64,000 bases of DNA, taken from positions 31,885 through 95,884 of the forward strand of contig NZ_KN360934.1 of NCBI RefSeq assembly GCF_000784355.1. The letters are read 5' to 3'. Positions 16,356 to 26,113 of the stretch are shown here, in pieces (position 1 is the stretch's first letter; the number at the start of each line of letters is the position of its first letter). Made by a program: the position numbers and the translations under genes. Source of the DNA: Methanolacinia paynteri (GTDB lineage Archaea > Halobacteriota > Methanomicrobia > Methanomicrobiales > Methanomicrobiaceae). The notes below the pieces were generated by a model, which was given only the letters and a program-made list of their open reading frames with translations, had not been told where the DNA came from and ran no database searches.

Positions 16356-17281
16356 GTGGAGAGGAATTCGTGCAGACCGGCCACGGTGTTGTATTAGTGA
16401 CCCTTACGAATCTCCTGTATAAGATAACCGGAAAAATCTCAGCAACTTTCTCCAGATTCAGTATCGAGGGAAAGATAGGGATCATCGGTCTCCTGATAGT
16501 GGTGTCCATGGCAATATTCGCACCACTGATTACCATTTATCAACCTGACAAAATTACAGGTGATTCACTGGAATCTCCAAACGCCGATCATATTCTCGGG
16601 ACCGACGAACTTGGTATGGATATCTGGTCACAGATCTGCTACGGTGCGAGGATGAGCCTCACCATCGGTCTTGCGGTGGCTCTTCTGGCAGGGATCGGAG
16701 GAGGTGCACTCGGTATACTCGCGGGATATAAAGGCGGAACTGCCGATCAGGCATTAATGAGGGTGATAGATGTTACGATGGCCCTGCCTTCTTTCCCTTT
16801 GCTTGTTGTCATCTCTGCATTTCTGGGTCCGAGCATCCTGAATGTCGTTCTTATACTCGTTCTTTTCAGCTGGGCTAAACCAGCCAGGATCGCACGCTCA
16901 CAGACACTCTCGATTAAAAACAATAATTACATAACAGCAGCCCGTAATTACGGTGCAGGATCATTTTACCTGCTCCGGAAGCATATCCTTCCCGAGGTAA
17001 TGCCGATACTTCTTGTCCTGATCATCGGTATAACATCATACGCGATCATCGCCGAAACAGGACTTGCCTTCCTTGGGCTTGGCGATCCTACCTCAAAAAG
17101 CTGGGGCATGATGCTTAATTATGCCACAGGCTTTCGTTCGATCTATTTTACTCCCTACTGGCAGTGGTGGCTCCTGCCCCCGCTGTTTATGCTGATCTTT
17201 TTGCTTCTCTCCCTTGCTTTTATCAGCAGGGACCTTGAGAGGGTGCTTGATCCCAAATTACGATACAAGAGAGGTTCCTGA
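16352..17281 (+). CDS. Opp/Nik-type ABC importer permease, DppC/NikC family
   Basis: A 309-aa permease. After a first span comes the family loop with HILGTDELGMDIWSQICYGARMSL, then five spans and the ATPase-contact loop ITAARNYGAGSFYLLRKHILPE. It pairs with the preceding DppB/NikB-type protein; start and stop overlap by 4 nt, indicating translational coupling. Its stop is 2 nt before the ATPase gene. Confidence 0.88.
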   Translation: MSGEEFVQTGHGVVLVTLTNLLYKITGKISATFSRFSIEGKIGIIGLLIVVSMAIFAPLITIYQPDKITGDSLESPNADHILGTDELGMDIWSQICYGARMSLTIGLAVALLAGIGGGALGILAGYKGGTADQALMRVIDVTMALPSFPLLVVISAFLGPSILNVVLILVLFSWAKPARIARSQTLSIKNNNYITAARNYGAGSFYLLRKHILPEVMPILLVLIIGITSYAIIAETGLAFLGLGDPTSKSWGMMLNYATGFRSIYFTPYWQWWLLPPLFMLIFLLLSLAFISRDLERVLDPKLRYKRGS

Positions 17282-17283
17282 AT

Positions 17284-19113
17284 ATGAGTATTCTAAGGAT
17301 TGATAACCTGAAGTGCGAATACCTGTCCGATTCCCATGCGGTAAAAGCTGTTGACGGGGTGTCCTTTGAGATAGGCGGAGGAGAGGTCCTTGGCATAGTC
17401 GGTGAATCGGGGAGTGGCAAGACAACAATTGCATTAGGTATAATGGGGCTCCTTCCGGAAAATGCGGATGTTTCAGGGGATATCTTTTTCAGGGGGACTG
17501 AAATATCCTCCCTGCCCGACCCTGAGATGGATTGCTACAGGTGGAAGGACATCGCGATTGTTTTCCAGAACGGCCTTGAGGTTTTAAATCCGGTAATTAA
17601 GGCAGGCGACCAGGTCATGGAGCCGATGATTACCCATCTTGGATTCAGCCGGGATGAAGCGGAGAAAAGATGCGGGGAACTGTTCTCGATGGTTGGCCTC
17701 GATCCCGAATGGATGAAGACATACCCGCATCAGCTTTCCGGCGGTATGCGCCAGAGGGTTCTTCTTGCAATGGCTTTATCCTGCAATCCCCCTTTGCTGA
17801 TACTTGATGAAGTTACATCTGCACTTGATGCATTTACAAGAAAGGAGATCAGGGAGCTACTCGTCAGCCTTAAAGAGAAATTCGGCTATTCAATGCTTAT
17901 AATCTCACATGACATCACCTTCGTCTCTTCGCTGGCCACAAGAATCGTGGTATTATATGCCGGGAAAGTGGTGGAGGCAGGTCCTGTAAGGGACGTTATC
18001 ACCGGGCCACGTCATCCGTATACCCGCGGACTGGTCCATTCTACGCCTGACATCTTCATATACAAAGATCTCTGGGGTATTCGGGGCGATGCACCTTCAG
18101 GTGAGGAGTTCTGCGGATGCCCGTTTAGTAAACGATGCACCCAAAAGACCGAAATCTGCTCGAAGGCCGCTCCTGAACTGCAGCCCCTGGGAGACGGGCG
18201 CGAGATTGCATGCCACAGGGGAGGGATAATGACTCTTCTCGAGGCAAAAGATCTGAAGTTCAGGTATTCCCTTCCAGGTAAGAAATATATCCTGGCTGTC
18301 GATGATGTAAGTCTCGATGTTATGGAAGGAGAAGTTCTTGCTGTCGTGGGCCAGACCGGTTCGGGCAAATCAACTCTTGCACACATTCTGGCAAACGTAC
18401 TCCTGCCTGAATGCGGAAAGGTGGAGTTTATGGGTTCTGATGTTAGTGAAGGCTGCCTTGGCAGCAGCTTCGACGGGGTTCAGATAGTCTTCCAGGACCC
18501 GTTCAGTTCTACGAGCAACCGGTTTTCAGTACTTGATGCAATAAAGGAGCCTCTCGATATCAACGGCATTGGCAGCCCTGAAGAAAGGGTTCGAATGGCC
18601 CGTGAGGTTCTTGAGCTTGTCCACCTTCCTTCAACTGATCAATTTATCGGCAAATACTGCAGCGAGCTTTCCGGCGGACAGAGGCAGAGAGTCGCCCTGG
18701 CAAGGGCTATGGTAATGAGACCCAAACTGCTGATTGCAGATGAGATAACTTCGGCACTGGATGTATCAACTTCAGCAAATGTTTTGAGGCTCCTGAAAGG
18801 CCTGCAGAACAGGAGGGGATTTGCCATGATATATATCTCTCATGACCTGACACTGACACTGAAGATCGCAGACCGGGTGGCGGTAATGAATTCCGGTAAA
18901 ATTGTGGAGATAGGCAATGCCCATGATGTCATGCTTTCTCCTTCTGACGATTACACACGAAGACTTATTGGATCGAGAATAGGGCTTTGCTGCCACGGGC
19001 ATGAAGGGAATATTTCCGGGGAATCTCATGCCATGTACCACTCTGGTGATTCTCCGGCGGGCATGATAACCGGTGAAGAAAAGGAACTTTCGGATGCGAA
19101 ATCCGAATTCTAG
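17284..19113 (+). CDS. Fused Opp/Nik-type double ATPase (DppD-DppF/NikD-NikE-like)
   Basis: A 609-aa protein with two complete ABC ATPase domains that are separate genes in most genomes. Domain 1 (about 1-315) has Walker A GESGSGKTT, LSGGMRQRV and DEVTSALD, and ends in the OppD-type C-terminal Cys segment (CGCPFSKRCTQKTEIC ... ACH). Domain 2 (about 316-560) has GQTGSGKST, LSGGQRQRVALARAM and DEITSALD. A strong ribosome binding site (GGGGAGGG, 18218-18225) precedes an in-frame ATG at 18229 exactly at the junction, so domain 2 may also be made alone. The last 45 residues are hydrophilic with four His and two Cys. The domains power import through the two preceding permeases. Confidence 0.88.
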   Translation: MSILRIDNLKCEYLSDSHAVKAVDGVSFEIGGGEVLGIVGESGSGKTTIALGIMGLLPENADVSGDIFFRGTEISSLPDPEMDCYRWKDIAIVFQNGLEVLNPVIKAGDQVMEPMITHLGFSRDEAEKRCGELFSMVGLDPEWMKTYPHQLSGGMRQRVLLAMALSCNPPLLILDEVTSALDAFTRKEIRELLVSLKEKFGYSMLIISHDITFVSSLATRIVVLYAGKVVEAGPVRDVITGPRHPYTRGLVHSTPDIFIYKDLWGIRGDAPSGEEFCGCPFSKRCTQKTEICSKAAPELQPLGDGREIACHRGGIMTLLEAKDLKFRYSLPGKKYILAVDDVSLDVMEGEVLAVVGQTGSGKSTLAHILANVLLPECGKVEFMGSDVSEGCLGSSFDGVQIVFQDPFSSTSNRFSVLDAIKEPLDINGIGSPEERVRMAREVLELVHLPSTDQFIGKYCSELSGGQRQRVALARAMVMRPKLLIADEITSALDVSTSANVLRLLKGLQNRRGFAMIYISHDLTLTLKIADRVAVMNSGKIVEIGNAHDVMLSPSDDYTRRLIGSRIGLCCHGHEGNISGESHAMYHSGDSPAGMITGEEKELSDAKSEF

Positions 19114-19199
19114 AGGATCTGGAGTTTCCACCAGGTTTCCGCTATTGATCCGTTTGTTTTGCAGGATTTGTACTTTAGATAAATATATGGAGTTTTGAT

Positions 19200-20195
19200 A
19201 TGGGTGTTATTGAAATAAGGGGTCTGACTAAAAAATTCGATGAACTTGTTGCAGTTGATGATGTATCTCTTTCCGTTGAAAGAGGGGAATTATTCGGACT
19301 TCTGGGCCCGAACGGTGCAGGAAAGACGACTATAATAAATATGCTCACCACACTTCTCAAACCGACGTCAGGAACTGCGGAGATTGCAGGTTATGATATT
19401 GGAAAAGATCCCGCAAGTGTGCGCAGAAATATCGGCATAGTCTTCCAGGACACTTCACTGGACTTGGGCCTTACGGGTATGGAAAATCTTGAATTTCATG
19501 CAATGATGTATGATATTAAGTCCGAAGAACGTAGAAAAAGAATTGATGAACTGCTGGCTGTTGTAGGTTTAACCGATAAGGCCGGCACACTTGTCGAATA
19601 TTATTCCGGCGGGATGAAACGGAGGCTCGAGATTGCCCGCGGTCTGATACATCGTCCTGAAGTATTATTTCTTGACGAACCTACACTCGGGCTCGATGCA
19701 CAGACGCGTAGGAAGATCTGGGATTATATCAAAAGGCTCAACGATGATTTTTCAACGACGATTATCCTGACTACACATTACATGGAAGAAGCCGATTATC
19801 TCTGCGACAGGATTGCAGTCATCGATAACGGAAATATAATAGCCCTCGACACCCCGGTAAACCTCAAAAACCGCCTGGAGGGCGAGAAGGTTTTACTGGA
19901 TGTCGACATGCAAGCGGCCGGAACCATCGTTTCCGTTCTTAAGGATAAGTCCTGGGTCAGGGGTCTTGAATGCGAGGATGGCTCAATCTCGCTGACAATT
20001 ATCGACGGCAGTGTGAATATCCCTGAAATATTCAGGCTTGCCTATTCGGCAGGCGTCGGTATCAATTCGGTAAGCCTGCATAAACCAAGCCTGGAGGACG
20101 TGTTCATTCAGCTTACCGGCTCTTCTATCAGGGAGGAATCGGGTGACAGGAAGTCTGCTATGAGGGAGAGAAGGAGAAGGAGGATGATGAGATGA
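19200..20195 (+). CDS. ABC-2 type exporter ATPase (DrrA-like)
   Basis: A 331-aa ATPase with Walker A GPNGAGKTT near residue 40, the signature YSGGMKRRLEIARGL, Walker B VLFLDEPTLGLD and the H-loop TTHYMEEAD. The LxxPTSGxAxIAGYDI insertion and the extra C-terminal domain of about 90 residues are typical of the daunorubicin-resistance family. The C-terminus is very basic (RERRRRRMMR). It overlaps the permease gene by 4 nt and follows the importer ATPase by 86 nt in the same direction. It may export a product of the island, for example a ligand, but drug or lipid export is equally possible. Confidence 0.87.
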   Translation: MGVIEIRGLTKKFDELVAVDDVSLSVERGELFGLLGPNGAGKTTIINMLTTLLKPTSGTAEIAGYDIGKDPASVRRNIGIVFQDTSLDLGLTGMENLEFHAMMYDIKSEERRKRIDELLAVVGLTDKAGTLVEYYSGGMKRRLEIARGLIHRPEVLFLDEPTLGLDAQTRRKIWDYIKRLNDDFSTTIILTTHYMEEADYLCDRIAVIDNGNIIALDTPVNLKNRLEGEKVLLDVDMQAAGTIVSVLKDKSWVRGLECEDGSISLTIIDGSVNIPEIFRLAYSAGVGINSVSLHKPSLEDVFIQLTGSSIREESGDRKSAMRERRRRRMMR

Positions 20196-20956
20196 TCCAG
20201 TTTTCCGCTGTATATGTCCTCTGGACGAGAGAAATGATCAAATATCTCCGGGCAAAATCACGTGTTGTCGGTGCCATTGCTATGCCTGCATTTATGCTTA
20301 TATTTCTGGGTCTCGGATTTCGCAGGGTTGAAGTACCGGGTCTTCCGGGATCAATCGGCTACTTCCAGTACCTTGTCCCGGGAATTATCGGCATGACTCT
20401 CCTGTTCACATCCTCCTATTCAGGCATGAGCGTTATCATGGACCGCCAGTTCGGATTTTTAAAGGAGGTTATGGTAACTCCGGCAAGCAGGGAATCCATC
20501 GTTCTCGGAATGATTGTGGGAGGCGCAACTACTTCGATAATTCAGTCCCTCCTTATGATGATTCTGTCTGTATTCATCGGATTCGAAATTCCTGCCATGC
20601 ACCTGATTGCAGCATCGATACTTGTAATGTTCCTGATTACAGTGATATTCATAAGCGTGGGCCTTATCCTTTCTTCATTCATGAAGGATTTTCACGGTTT
20701 CAATACGATAATCAACTTCATCGTATTCCCGCTGTTCCTGCTTTCAGGGGCCCTCTTCCCTGTTGCAAATCTTCCGGCAGTCATCCAGGTATTCTCATAC
20801 CTTGACCCGCTGACTTACGGGGTGGACGCCCTGAGAGGAATACTTATCGGGTATTCCCAGTTCTCAGTCGTCTTCGATCTTCTGATTCTCATACCTGTTT
20901 CAATAGCGATGGTTATTGTCAGCAGCTATAGCTTCCGGAGAAGTGAGGCAGTATAA
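20192..20956 (+). CDS. ABC-2 type exporter permease (DrrB-like)
   Basis: A 254-aa membrane protein with six hydrophobic segments. The N-terminal VLWTREMIKYLRAKSRVVGA region and the block FPLFLLSGALFPVANLP followed by DPLTYGVDALRGI are the hallmarks of ABC-2 permeases. It partners the ATPase encoded immediately upstream (ATGA overlap). Confidence 0.87.
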   Translation: MIQFSAVYVLWTREMIKYLRAKSRVVGAIAMPAFMLIFLGLGFRRVEVPGLPGSIGYFQYLVPGIIGMTLLFTSSYSGMSVIMDRQFGFLKEVMVTPASRESIVLGMIVGGATTSIIQSLLMMILSVFIGFEIPAMHLIAASILVMFLITVIFISVGLILSSFMKDFHGFNTIINFIVFPLFLLSGALFPVANLPAVIQVFSYLDPLTYGVDALRGILIGYSQFSVVFDLLILIPVSIAMVIVSSYSFRRSEAV

Positions 20957-21348
20957 GAAAACGGGATGCGGAATAGCAGGATCATTCTGAGAAATCTTTA
21001 TTTTAAGAGCAGGAGAGCAATATTTATCTTTCACCAGCTGGTTCAAAATCGCTTTGACATCGATCGTACATCCGAAATATGTGCGCGTATCCGGCAGAAC
21101 GACTTTGGTTAATATTCAGTAACTATGGATTGTGTATCCTGTTCCCACAAATAAAATTTGCATAAATGCCTGTTTCCTGAAAAATGCCGTTTATTGCTAT
21201 CTTAATAAATCTGATTTATCTCATTTATTAGCGGCTGCAAATAATAAAACTTAATTTTCGTAATGTTTCATCATATTAATAATGAATTTTTTCATACCTA
21301 ATGCTATCAGAAATTGGTATGTGTTTACATTTGAGGAGGATATTTATA
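20957..21348. other. Intergenic region before the SPFH operon
   Basis: About 390 bases without a convincing gene. The right half (21180-21300) is A+T rich and likely contains the promoter of the SPFH-FecCD-FecE operon, although I cannot point to a unique TATA box. No AGTA(A/T)TACT box is present. Confidence 0.5.
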
Positions 21349-22107
21349 ATGGGTATTATTGAATTAATTCTGTTGTTTATTGTTGTGATTGTTATTCTGT
21401 GTCTCTCTTTTAAGATAACCCGGCAATATGAGAGAGCAGTCATATTCCGCCTTGGAAAACTTGCCGGTCAGAGGGGGCCCGGTATGTTTCCGATATTATT
21501 TCCTATCGACAGGATTGTACGTGTAGACCTTCGTGTCAGGCAGCTCGACGTTCCCAAACAGACGATCATCACGAAAGACAATATCAGTGTAGATGTCGAC
21601 GCGATCATCTATTATCATGTGACGGATGCATGCCAGGCGATCAATGAGGTTGAAGATTACGAGGCAGCAACGTCACTCATTGCCCAGACTACACTTAGGG
21701 ATGTCCTCGGCCAGAATGAGCTGGACACAATCCTTTCCGATCGCGAATCCCTGAACCAGGAGATCCACGGTGAGATTGAGAATGTGACATCCCCGTGGGG
21801 AGTAAATGTGAATCTCGTCACGATCAGGGATGTTACGGTCCCTGAGAATATGCTCCGTGCAATTGCCCGTCAGGCAGAGGCTGAAAGGGAGAAGAGAGCA
21901 CGTATTATACTTGCCGATGGAGAACAGCAGGCCTCAGAAAGGATGTGTGAGGCGGCAAAACTCTATGAGAAGACTCCTGCCGCCCTGAAACTCCGCGAAT
22001 TCCAGACCCTGACCGAGATTGCGAAGGAGAGAAACCTCATCGTTGTTACAAACGGTGCGGATAATCTTGGTACGACAGCAGGATACGTTAAGGCACTGGA
22101 TCGCTGA
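21349..22107 (+). CDS. SPFH/stomatin-like membrane scaffold protein
   Basis: A 252-aa protein from ATG 21349, supported by the ribosome binding site GAGGAGGA at 21333-21340; an ATG at 21301 is upstream of that site and unlikely. One N-terminal span (MGIIELILLFIVVIVILCLS) anchors a cytoplasmic or extracytoplasmic SPFH domain: YERAVIFRLGKLAGQRGPG, then RVDLRVRQLDVPKQ, VDAIIYYHV and a C-terminal coiled helix rich in A, E and R. Stomatins organise membrane microdomains and oligomerise. Only 11 nt separate it from the FecCD permease gene, so it is probably co-transcribed with that transporter, an unusual partner for stomatin; its usual neighbour NfeD is absent. Confidence 0.86.
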   Translation: MGIIELILLFIVVIVILCLSFKITRQYERAVIFRLGKLAGQRGPGMFPILFPIDRIVRVDLRVRQLDVPKQTIITKDNISVDVDAIIYYHVTDACQAINEVEDYEAATSLIAQTTLRDVLGQNELDTILSDRESLNQEIHGEIENVTSPWGVNVNLVTIRDVTVPENMLRAIARQAEAEREKRARIILADGEQQASERMCEAAKLYEKTPAALKLREFQTLTEIAKERNLIVVTNGADNLGTTAGYVKALDR

Positions 22108-22118
22108 GAGGCAGGTTA

Positions 22119-23231
22119 ATGAGAGGATCTGTCGCGAGGAAGGCGCCCTCTACCAAGAGAACCAGGGCCGGTAAGATCAGCAAAATCGAGGAGGAACAGT
22201 CACTTTCTGTCCTGAAAAAAATCCTCTTCATCCTGCTCCTTGCGGTAATACTCGTTGTAGCTTCGGGGATTATAATAACAATCGGGCCCATGCCCATCAC
22301 GGTTCCCGAAGTCTACTCGATTCTTATTAACAGGATTGTCCCCGGTATATTTTCCATTGAGAAATCTCTGGATAACGTCGTATGGGAGATCCGTTTCCCA
22401 CGCATAGCCGGGGATATAATCGTGGGCCTGGGCCTTGGAATCTGTGGATGCGTAATGCAGGCGGTTCTGAAGAACCCTCTCGCAAGTCCGTTTACTCTCG
22501 GGATATCGGCTGGCGCACAGTTTGGGGTGTCTGTTGCAGCCATTTTCGGGATAACCATACTTGGCGGTCCTTATTTCCTTGTAGGTAATGCATTTATATT
22601 TGCCCTGCTTTGCTCTGCGGTCATCATAGCACTCTCCGGGATGAAGGGGGCAACCTCGGAGATGCTGATTCTTGCCGGTATTGCGGTAAACTATCTCTTC
22701 CAGGCGATGAATCAGATCTTCAGCTTTGTTGCAAACGAGGATCAGCGGCTCCTGATGACGATGTGGGGAATGGGAGGACTTTCGGATTTAAACTGGAATA
22801 GTATCCTTTTCCTGGGCGTTATCACGATGATCTGTGTTCCGCTTCTCTACATGAAGGCGTGGGATCTTAATCTTATGACCGTAGGAGATGAGAGTGCAAA
22901 GAGTATGGGTGTTGATGCAGGACATACCCGGATATATATCATGGTGGTATCGAGTTTCTATGTCGCAGTAATGGTGGCATTTATAGGAATGATTGGGTTC
23001 ATCGGGCTGGTAGCCCCGCATATGGGCCGCATGATTCTCGGAAGCGATCACAGGTACCTGATTCCTGCATCAGGAGGGCTTGGTGCAATAATACTTCTGG
23101 TAGCCGATGCCGTCTCTCTTAATCTGTTGTCTCCGATAGTAATCCCGACGAGTGTGACTATGTCGATAATAGGCGTTCCTTTCTTCCTCTATCTCATACT
23201 CAGGGGCAGAAAGAAGGAGTACTGGACATGA
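22119..23231 (+). CDS. FecCD-family ABC permease (iron chelate/cobalamin type)
   Basis: A 370-aa permease with about ten membrane spans after a basic 35-residue N-terminal extension. Typical family blocks are IRFPRIAGDIIVGLGLGICG, NPLASPFTLGISAGAQFG, the cytoplasmic LGVDAGHTR-like loop (here MGVDAGHTR) and GMIGFIGLVAPHMGRMILGSDHR. It should transport the ligand of a FecB/TroA-type binding protein; the nearest ones in the window are the tandem lipoproteins at 8710 and 10014. The stop overlaps the ATPase start by 4 nt. Confidence 0.88.
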   Translation: MRGSVARKAPSTKRTRAGKISKIEEEQSLSVLKKILFILLLAVILVVASGIIITIGPMPITVPEVYSILINRIVPGIFSIEKSLDNVVWEIRFPRIAGDIIVGLGLGICGCVMQAVLKNPLASPFTLGISAGAQFGVSVAAIFGITILGGPYFLVGNAFIFALLCSAVIIALSGMKGATSEMLILAGIAVNYLFQAMNQIFSFVANEDQRLLMTMWGMGGLSDLNWNSILFLGVITMICVPLLYMKAWDLNLMTVGDESAKSMGVDAGHTRIYIMVVSSFYVAVMVAFIGMIGFIGLVAPHMGRMILGSDHRYLIPASGGLGAIILLVADAVSLNLLSPIVIPTSVTMSIIGVPFFLYLILRGRKKEYWT

Positions 23232-24019
23232 TCATCAAACTGGCCGTAAATAATCTGCATTTCAGCTATGACAGTGTCGAAATACTGGACGGGCTCTCCC
23301 TGAATATTGGTGACGGAAAGATAGTGAGCATACTCGGTCCGAACGGTTCCGGGAAATCGACATTGATCAAGTGCATTGATCACATCCTTATCCCGCAGCA
23401 GGGAAAGATTCTCATAGACAGGAAAGATATATCCAAAATGGGCCGAATGGAGCTTGCAAAGAACGTGGCATACGTTCCGCAGAGCACGATCCGGACTTTT
23501 CCCAATACGGTGTTTGATGTCGTTCTTATGGGAAGGCGTCCGTACCTCGGGTGGCGCGAGGATGAACGGGATAAGGACGAGGTCTGGGAAGTGCTGAGGC
23601 TGCTTGGAATGGAGAATCTTGCTATGAACCTGTTTACCGAATTGTCCGGCGGGCAGCAGCAGAAGGTTCTCATCGCCCGTGCCCTTGTGCAGGATACGGG
23701 CCTTATTCTGCTTGATGAGCCGACCAGCAATCTGGATATCTGGCACCAGATGGACGTAATGGAAGTGCTGAGAAAGCTTGTCAAAAAGCTTGGAATGACG
23801 GCGATAATCGCCATACATGATCTAAATGTAGCATCAAGATATTCGGATGTCATTGTGATGATGAAGAGAGGAAAGATTGTTGCCGCAGGTGAGCCCGAGG
23901 TGGTCATAAACAGTGACAATCTTGAAAAAGTTTATAATATCAATGCAAATGTCCGCGTCTCGGATGGTATCCCGTATATAATCCCGCTTTCCAGGCTTCC
24001 TTTGAAACAGGTGAAGTAA
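23228..24019 (+). CDS. FecE-family ABC ATPase
   Basis: A 263-aa ATPase partnering the FecCD permease. Walker A is GPNGSGKSTLIKCI near residue 38, the signature LSGGQQQKVLIARAL, Walker B LILLDEPTSNLD and the H-loop HDLNVASRYSD. YVPQSTIRTFPNTVFDVVLMGR is the stretch characteristic of iron-chelate and cobalamin transport ATPases. The gene ends the operon. Confidence 0.9.
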   Translation: MIIKLAVNNLHFSYDSVEILDGLSLNIGDGKIVSILGPNGSGKSTLIKCIDHILIPQQGKILIDRKDISKMGRMELAKNVAYVPQSTIRTFPNTVFDVVLMGRRPYLGWREDERDKDEVWEVLRLLGMENLAMNLFTELSGGQQQKVLIARALVQDTGLILLDEPTSNLDIWHQMDVMEVLRKLVKKLGMTAIIAIHDLNVASRYSDVIVMMKRGKIVAAGEPEVVINSDNLEKVYNINANVRVSDGIPYIIPLSRLPLKQVK

Positions 24020-24114
24020 CTTTCAAAATAAATTCAACACGAAATTATGGTGGTTTAGTCAGTGAGCATAATGAAAATCCTTAGTGAAAGGAACAGTATG
24101 GTTCTGATATATTA

Positions 24115-25971
24115 ATGACGGCAGAAAGTATGACGGCCGATCCGACGGTCGGCCTGAAATCCAGAATCACCGGCAGGATAAACGCCAGCAGGGAGAGTTT
24201 CAAAAGATTTATCGAGATTGCCGATTTCTATAGCCACGGTTATAAGCTGTATCTCCTTGCCATGCTTATCCTGAGCGTTCTTCTCGGTCTGATGGAGACA
24301 TTCCAGATAGTGCTGCTCTACCCGATAATGAATGCCACAATCGATTTTCAGGGGCAGGAGATCGCGATATTCGAACCGCTCTACAACTTTGTAAGAGGCA
24401 TCTCCAACCTTCCGGATATTGTCCTTTTCTCTCTCCTTTTCATCCTACTCGTAGTCCTCACCTTCATCGTATCCATGGTATACAGGTACATGTCCCTTTA
24501 TGTGACCAGAAAGGTGATAACGAGGACAAAGAGAACCGTCTTTGAAAAACTCGTCAAAAACGACTACCAGTATTACGTCGAGAACAAACGCGGAGAGATT
24601 ATTTACAGTGTAGTTACCGCCCCTTCCCAGGTCCGTCGTTTTCTCGAGACGATCACTTCAATGGTCTCAGACGGCATCATAGTATTTACCATCCTGGGAA
24701 CGCTCTTCTTTATATCCACGACTGCGGTTGCAATATTACTCGCAGGAGCGTTTATTTTCATAAGTGTCGTCAGGGTAGTGGGCAGAAAATTCTCCTTCCG
24801 CCTCGGTCATCTCCAGATGAGATCCATGCAGGGCGAAAACGAAGTAATAAGCGGATACATCCAGGGTCTCAGGCAGATCAGGTCGGTCTCGGGCGATGCT
24901 TACTGGCAGAAGCAGTACAACGAAGCCCTCGATAAATTATGGGACAGGTACATAAAACTCAGTTTCTTCAGGATGCTCCCCGGAACCACCCTGCAGTTCA
25001 TGTTCTTCATCGGGCTCGCAATTCTTGTAATCGTTCTTTATTATCTCTACCAGGAGGATTTCCTCTATATCATACCGCTGATGGGAACGTTTGTCTTCTC
25101 CGCGATGAAGGTCATACCCCGTCTTGCATCGCTGAGCAACCGATATATGGATGTCATGGACAACTGGCCCAACCTCGAGACGATCTTCGACTTCCTCAAC
25201 GATACGAAGTATCACAATATAGTGGACGGATCGAGGAATTTCGATCTCCTTAAATCCGATGTAGTTCTTGAAAACGTCTTCTTCTCTTATTATAAAGGCC
25301 AGGAACTCATCAAAGGGGTTAACCTCACCATAAAGAGAAAGAAGATAACCGCACTCGTAGGTCATTCCGGCTCGGGCAAGTCGACTGTAGTCTCTCTTCT
25401 CCTGAGATATTACGACGTGGATGAAGGCAGGATTCTGTTAAACGGCTGTGACCTTCGTGATTACCGGAAAGAATCTTTCCTGAAAAGGGTAGGGTACGTT
25501 AGCCAGGACACCTTCATATACAACGCCTCAGTGCGTGAAAATATATCTTTTGGAGTCGACTATACCGACGAAGAGATTATCGAAGCGGCGAAAAAAGCGA
25601 ATATCCATAATTTCATTGCAGGACTTCCCGAAGGCTACAATAGCATAGTCGGGGATCAGGGGATTAAGCTTTCGGGTGGCGAGAAGCAGAGAGTTGCAAT
25701 CGCAAGGGCTCTCGTGCGCAATCCCGAGCTTCTTGTTCTTGACGAGGCTACGAGCAACCTCGACAACGAATCTGAGGCCATTGTCCAGGACTCTATCAAC
25801 CATATATCCGAAAACATCACGACGTTCATCATCGCCCACAGGCTCTCGACGATAAGAAAGGCAGACACAATCTATGTGATGAGCCTGGGAAGAATAGTCG
25901 AGAGCGGCACCCATGATGAGTTAATAGCGGCAAAAGGGCTCTATTATGATCTCTATGAGTCGGAAGGATAG
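24115..25971 (+). CDS. Full-length ABC exporter half-transporter (MsbA/LmrA-like)
   Basis: A 618-aa protein with an N-terminal six-span transmembrane domain (about 45-330) and a C-terminal ATPase: Walker A GHSGSGKST, Q-loop VSQDTFIYNASVRENISFG, signature LSGGEKQRVAIARAL, Walker B LVLDEATSNLD and the H-loop IAHRLSTIRKAD. It should work as a homodimer exporting a lipid, peptide or small molecule. ATG 24115 follows a TATATTA tract directly, and ATG 24130 is an alternative; there is no obvious ribosome binding site. Placement after the FecCDE operon suggests, but does not show, a link with the uptake island. Confidence 0.85.
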   Translation: MTAESMTADPTVGLKSRITGRINASRESFKRFIEIADFYSHGYKLYLLAMLILSVLLGLMETFQIVLLYPIMNATIDFQGQEIAIFEPLYNFVRGISNLPDIVLFSLLFILLVVLTFIVSMVYRYMSLYVTRKVITRTKRTVFEKLVKNDYQYYVENKRGEIIYSVVTAPSQVRRFLETITSMVSDGIIVFTILGTLFFISTTAVAILLAGAFIFISVVRVVGRKFSFRLGHLQMRSMQGENEVISGYIQGLRQIRSVSGDAYWQKQYNEALDKLWDRYIKLSFFRMLPGTTLQFMFFIGLAILVIVLYYLYQEDFLYIIPLMGTFVFSAMKVIPRLASLSNRYMDVMDNWPNLETIFDFLNDTKYHNIVDGSRNFDLLKSDVVLENVFFSYYKGQELIKGVNLTIKRKKITALVGHSGSGKSTVVSLLLRYYDVDEGRILLNGCDLRDYRKESFLKRVGYVSQDTFIYNASVRENISFGVDYTDEEIIEAAKKANIHNFIAGLPEGYNSIVGDQGIKLSGGEKQRVAIARALVRNPELLVLDEATSNLDNESEAIVQDSINHISENITTFIIAHRLSTIRKADTIYVMSLGRIVESGTHDELIAAKGLYYDLYESEG

Positions 25972-26113
25972 ATGGAAATCTTCTTTTATGCAATCAGGAT
26001 GAATACACATAATATTCAGATATTATTTTCAGGGAATCCTCTCAGAAAATAACAGTCTTTTGCTCTTGATTTTTTGGAGGATTTCTACAAGGCCGGTTTT
26101 AATTATTTTTACT

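Noticed and set aside
12859..19113. Calling the island a staphylopine-type metallophore locus outright
   Set aside because: No opine dehydrogenase, His racemase or recognisable nicotianamine synthase is present; the methyltransferases have an ordinary class I motif. Kept only as an analogy.
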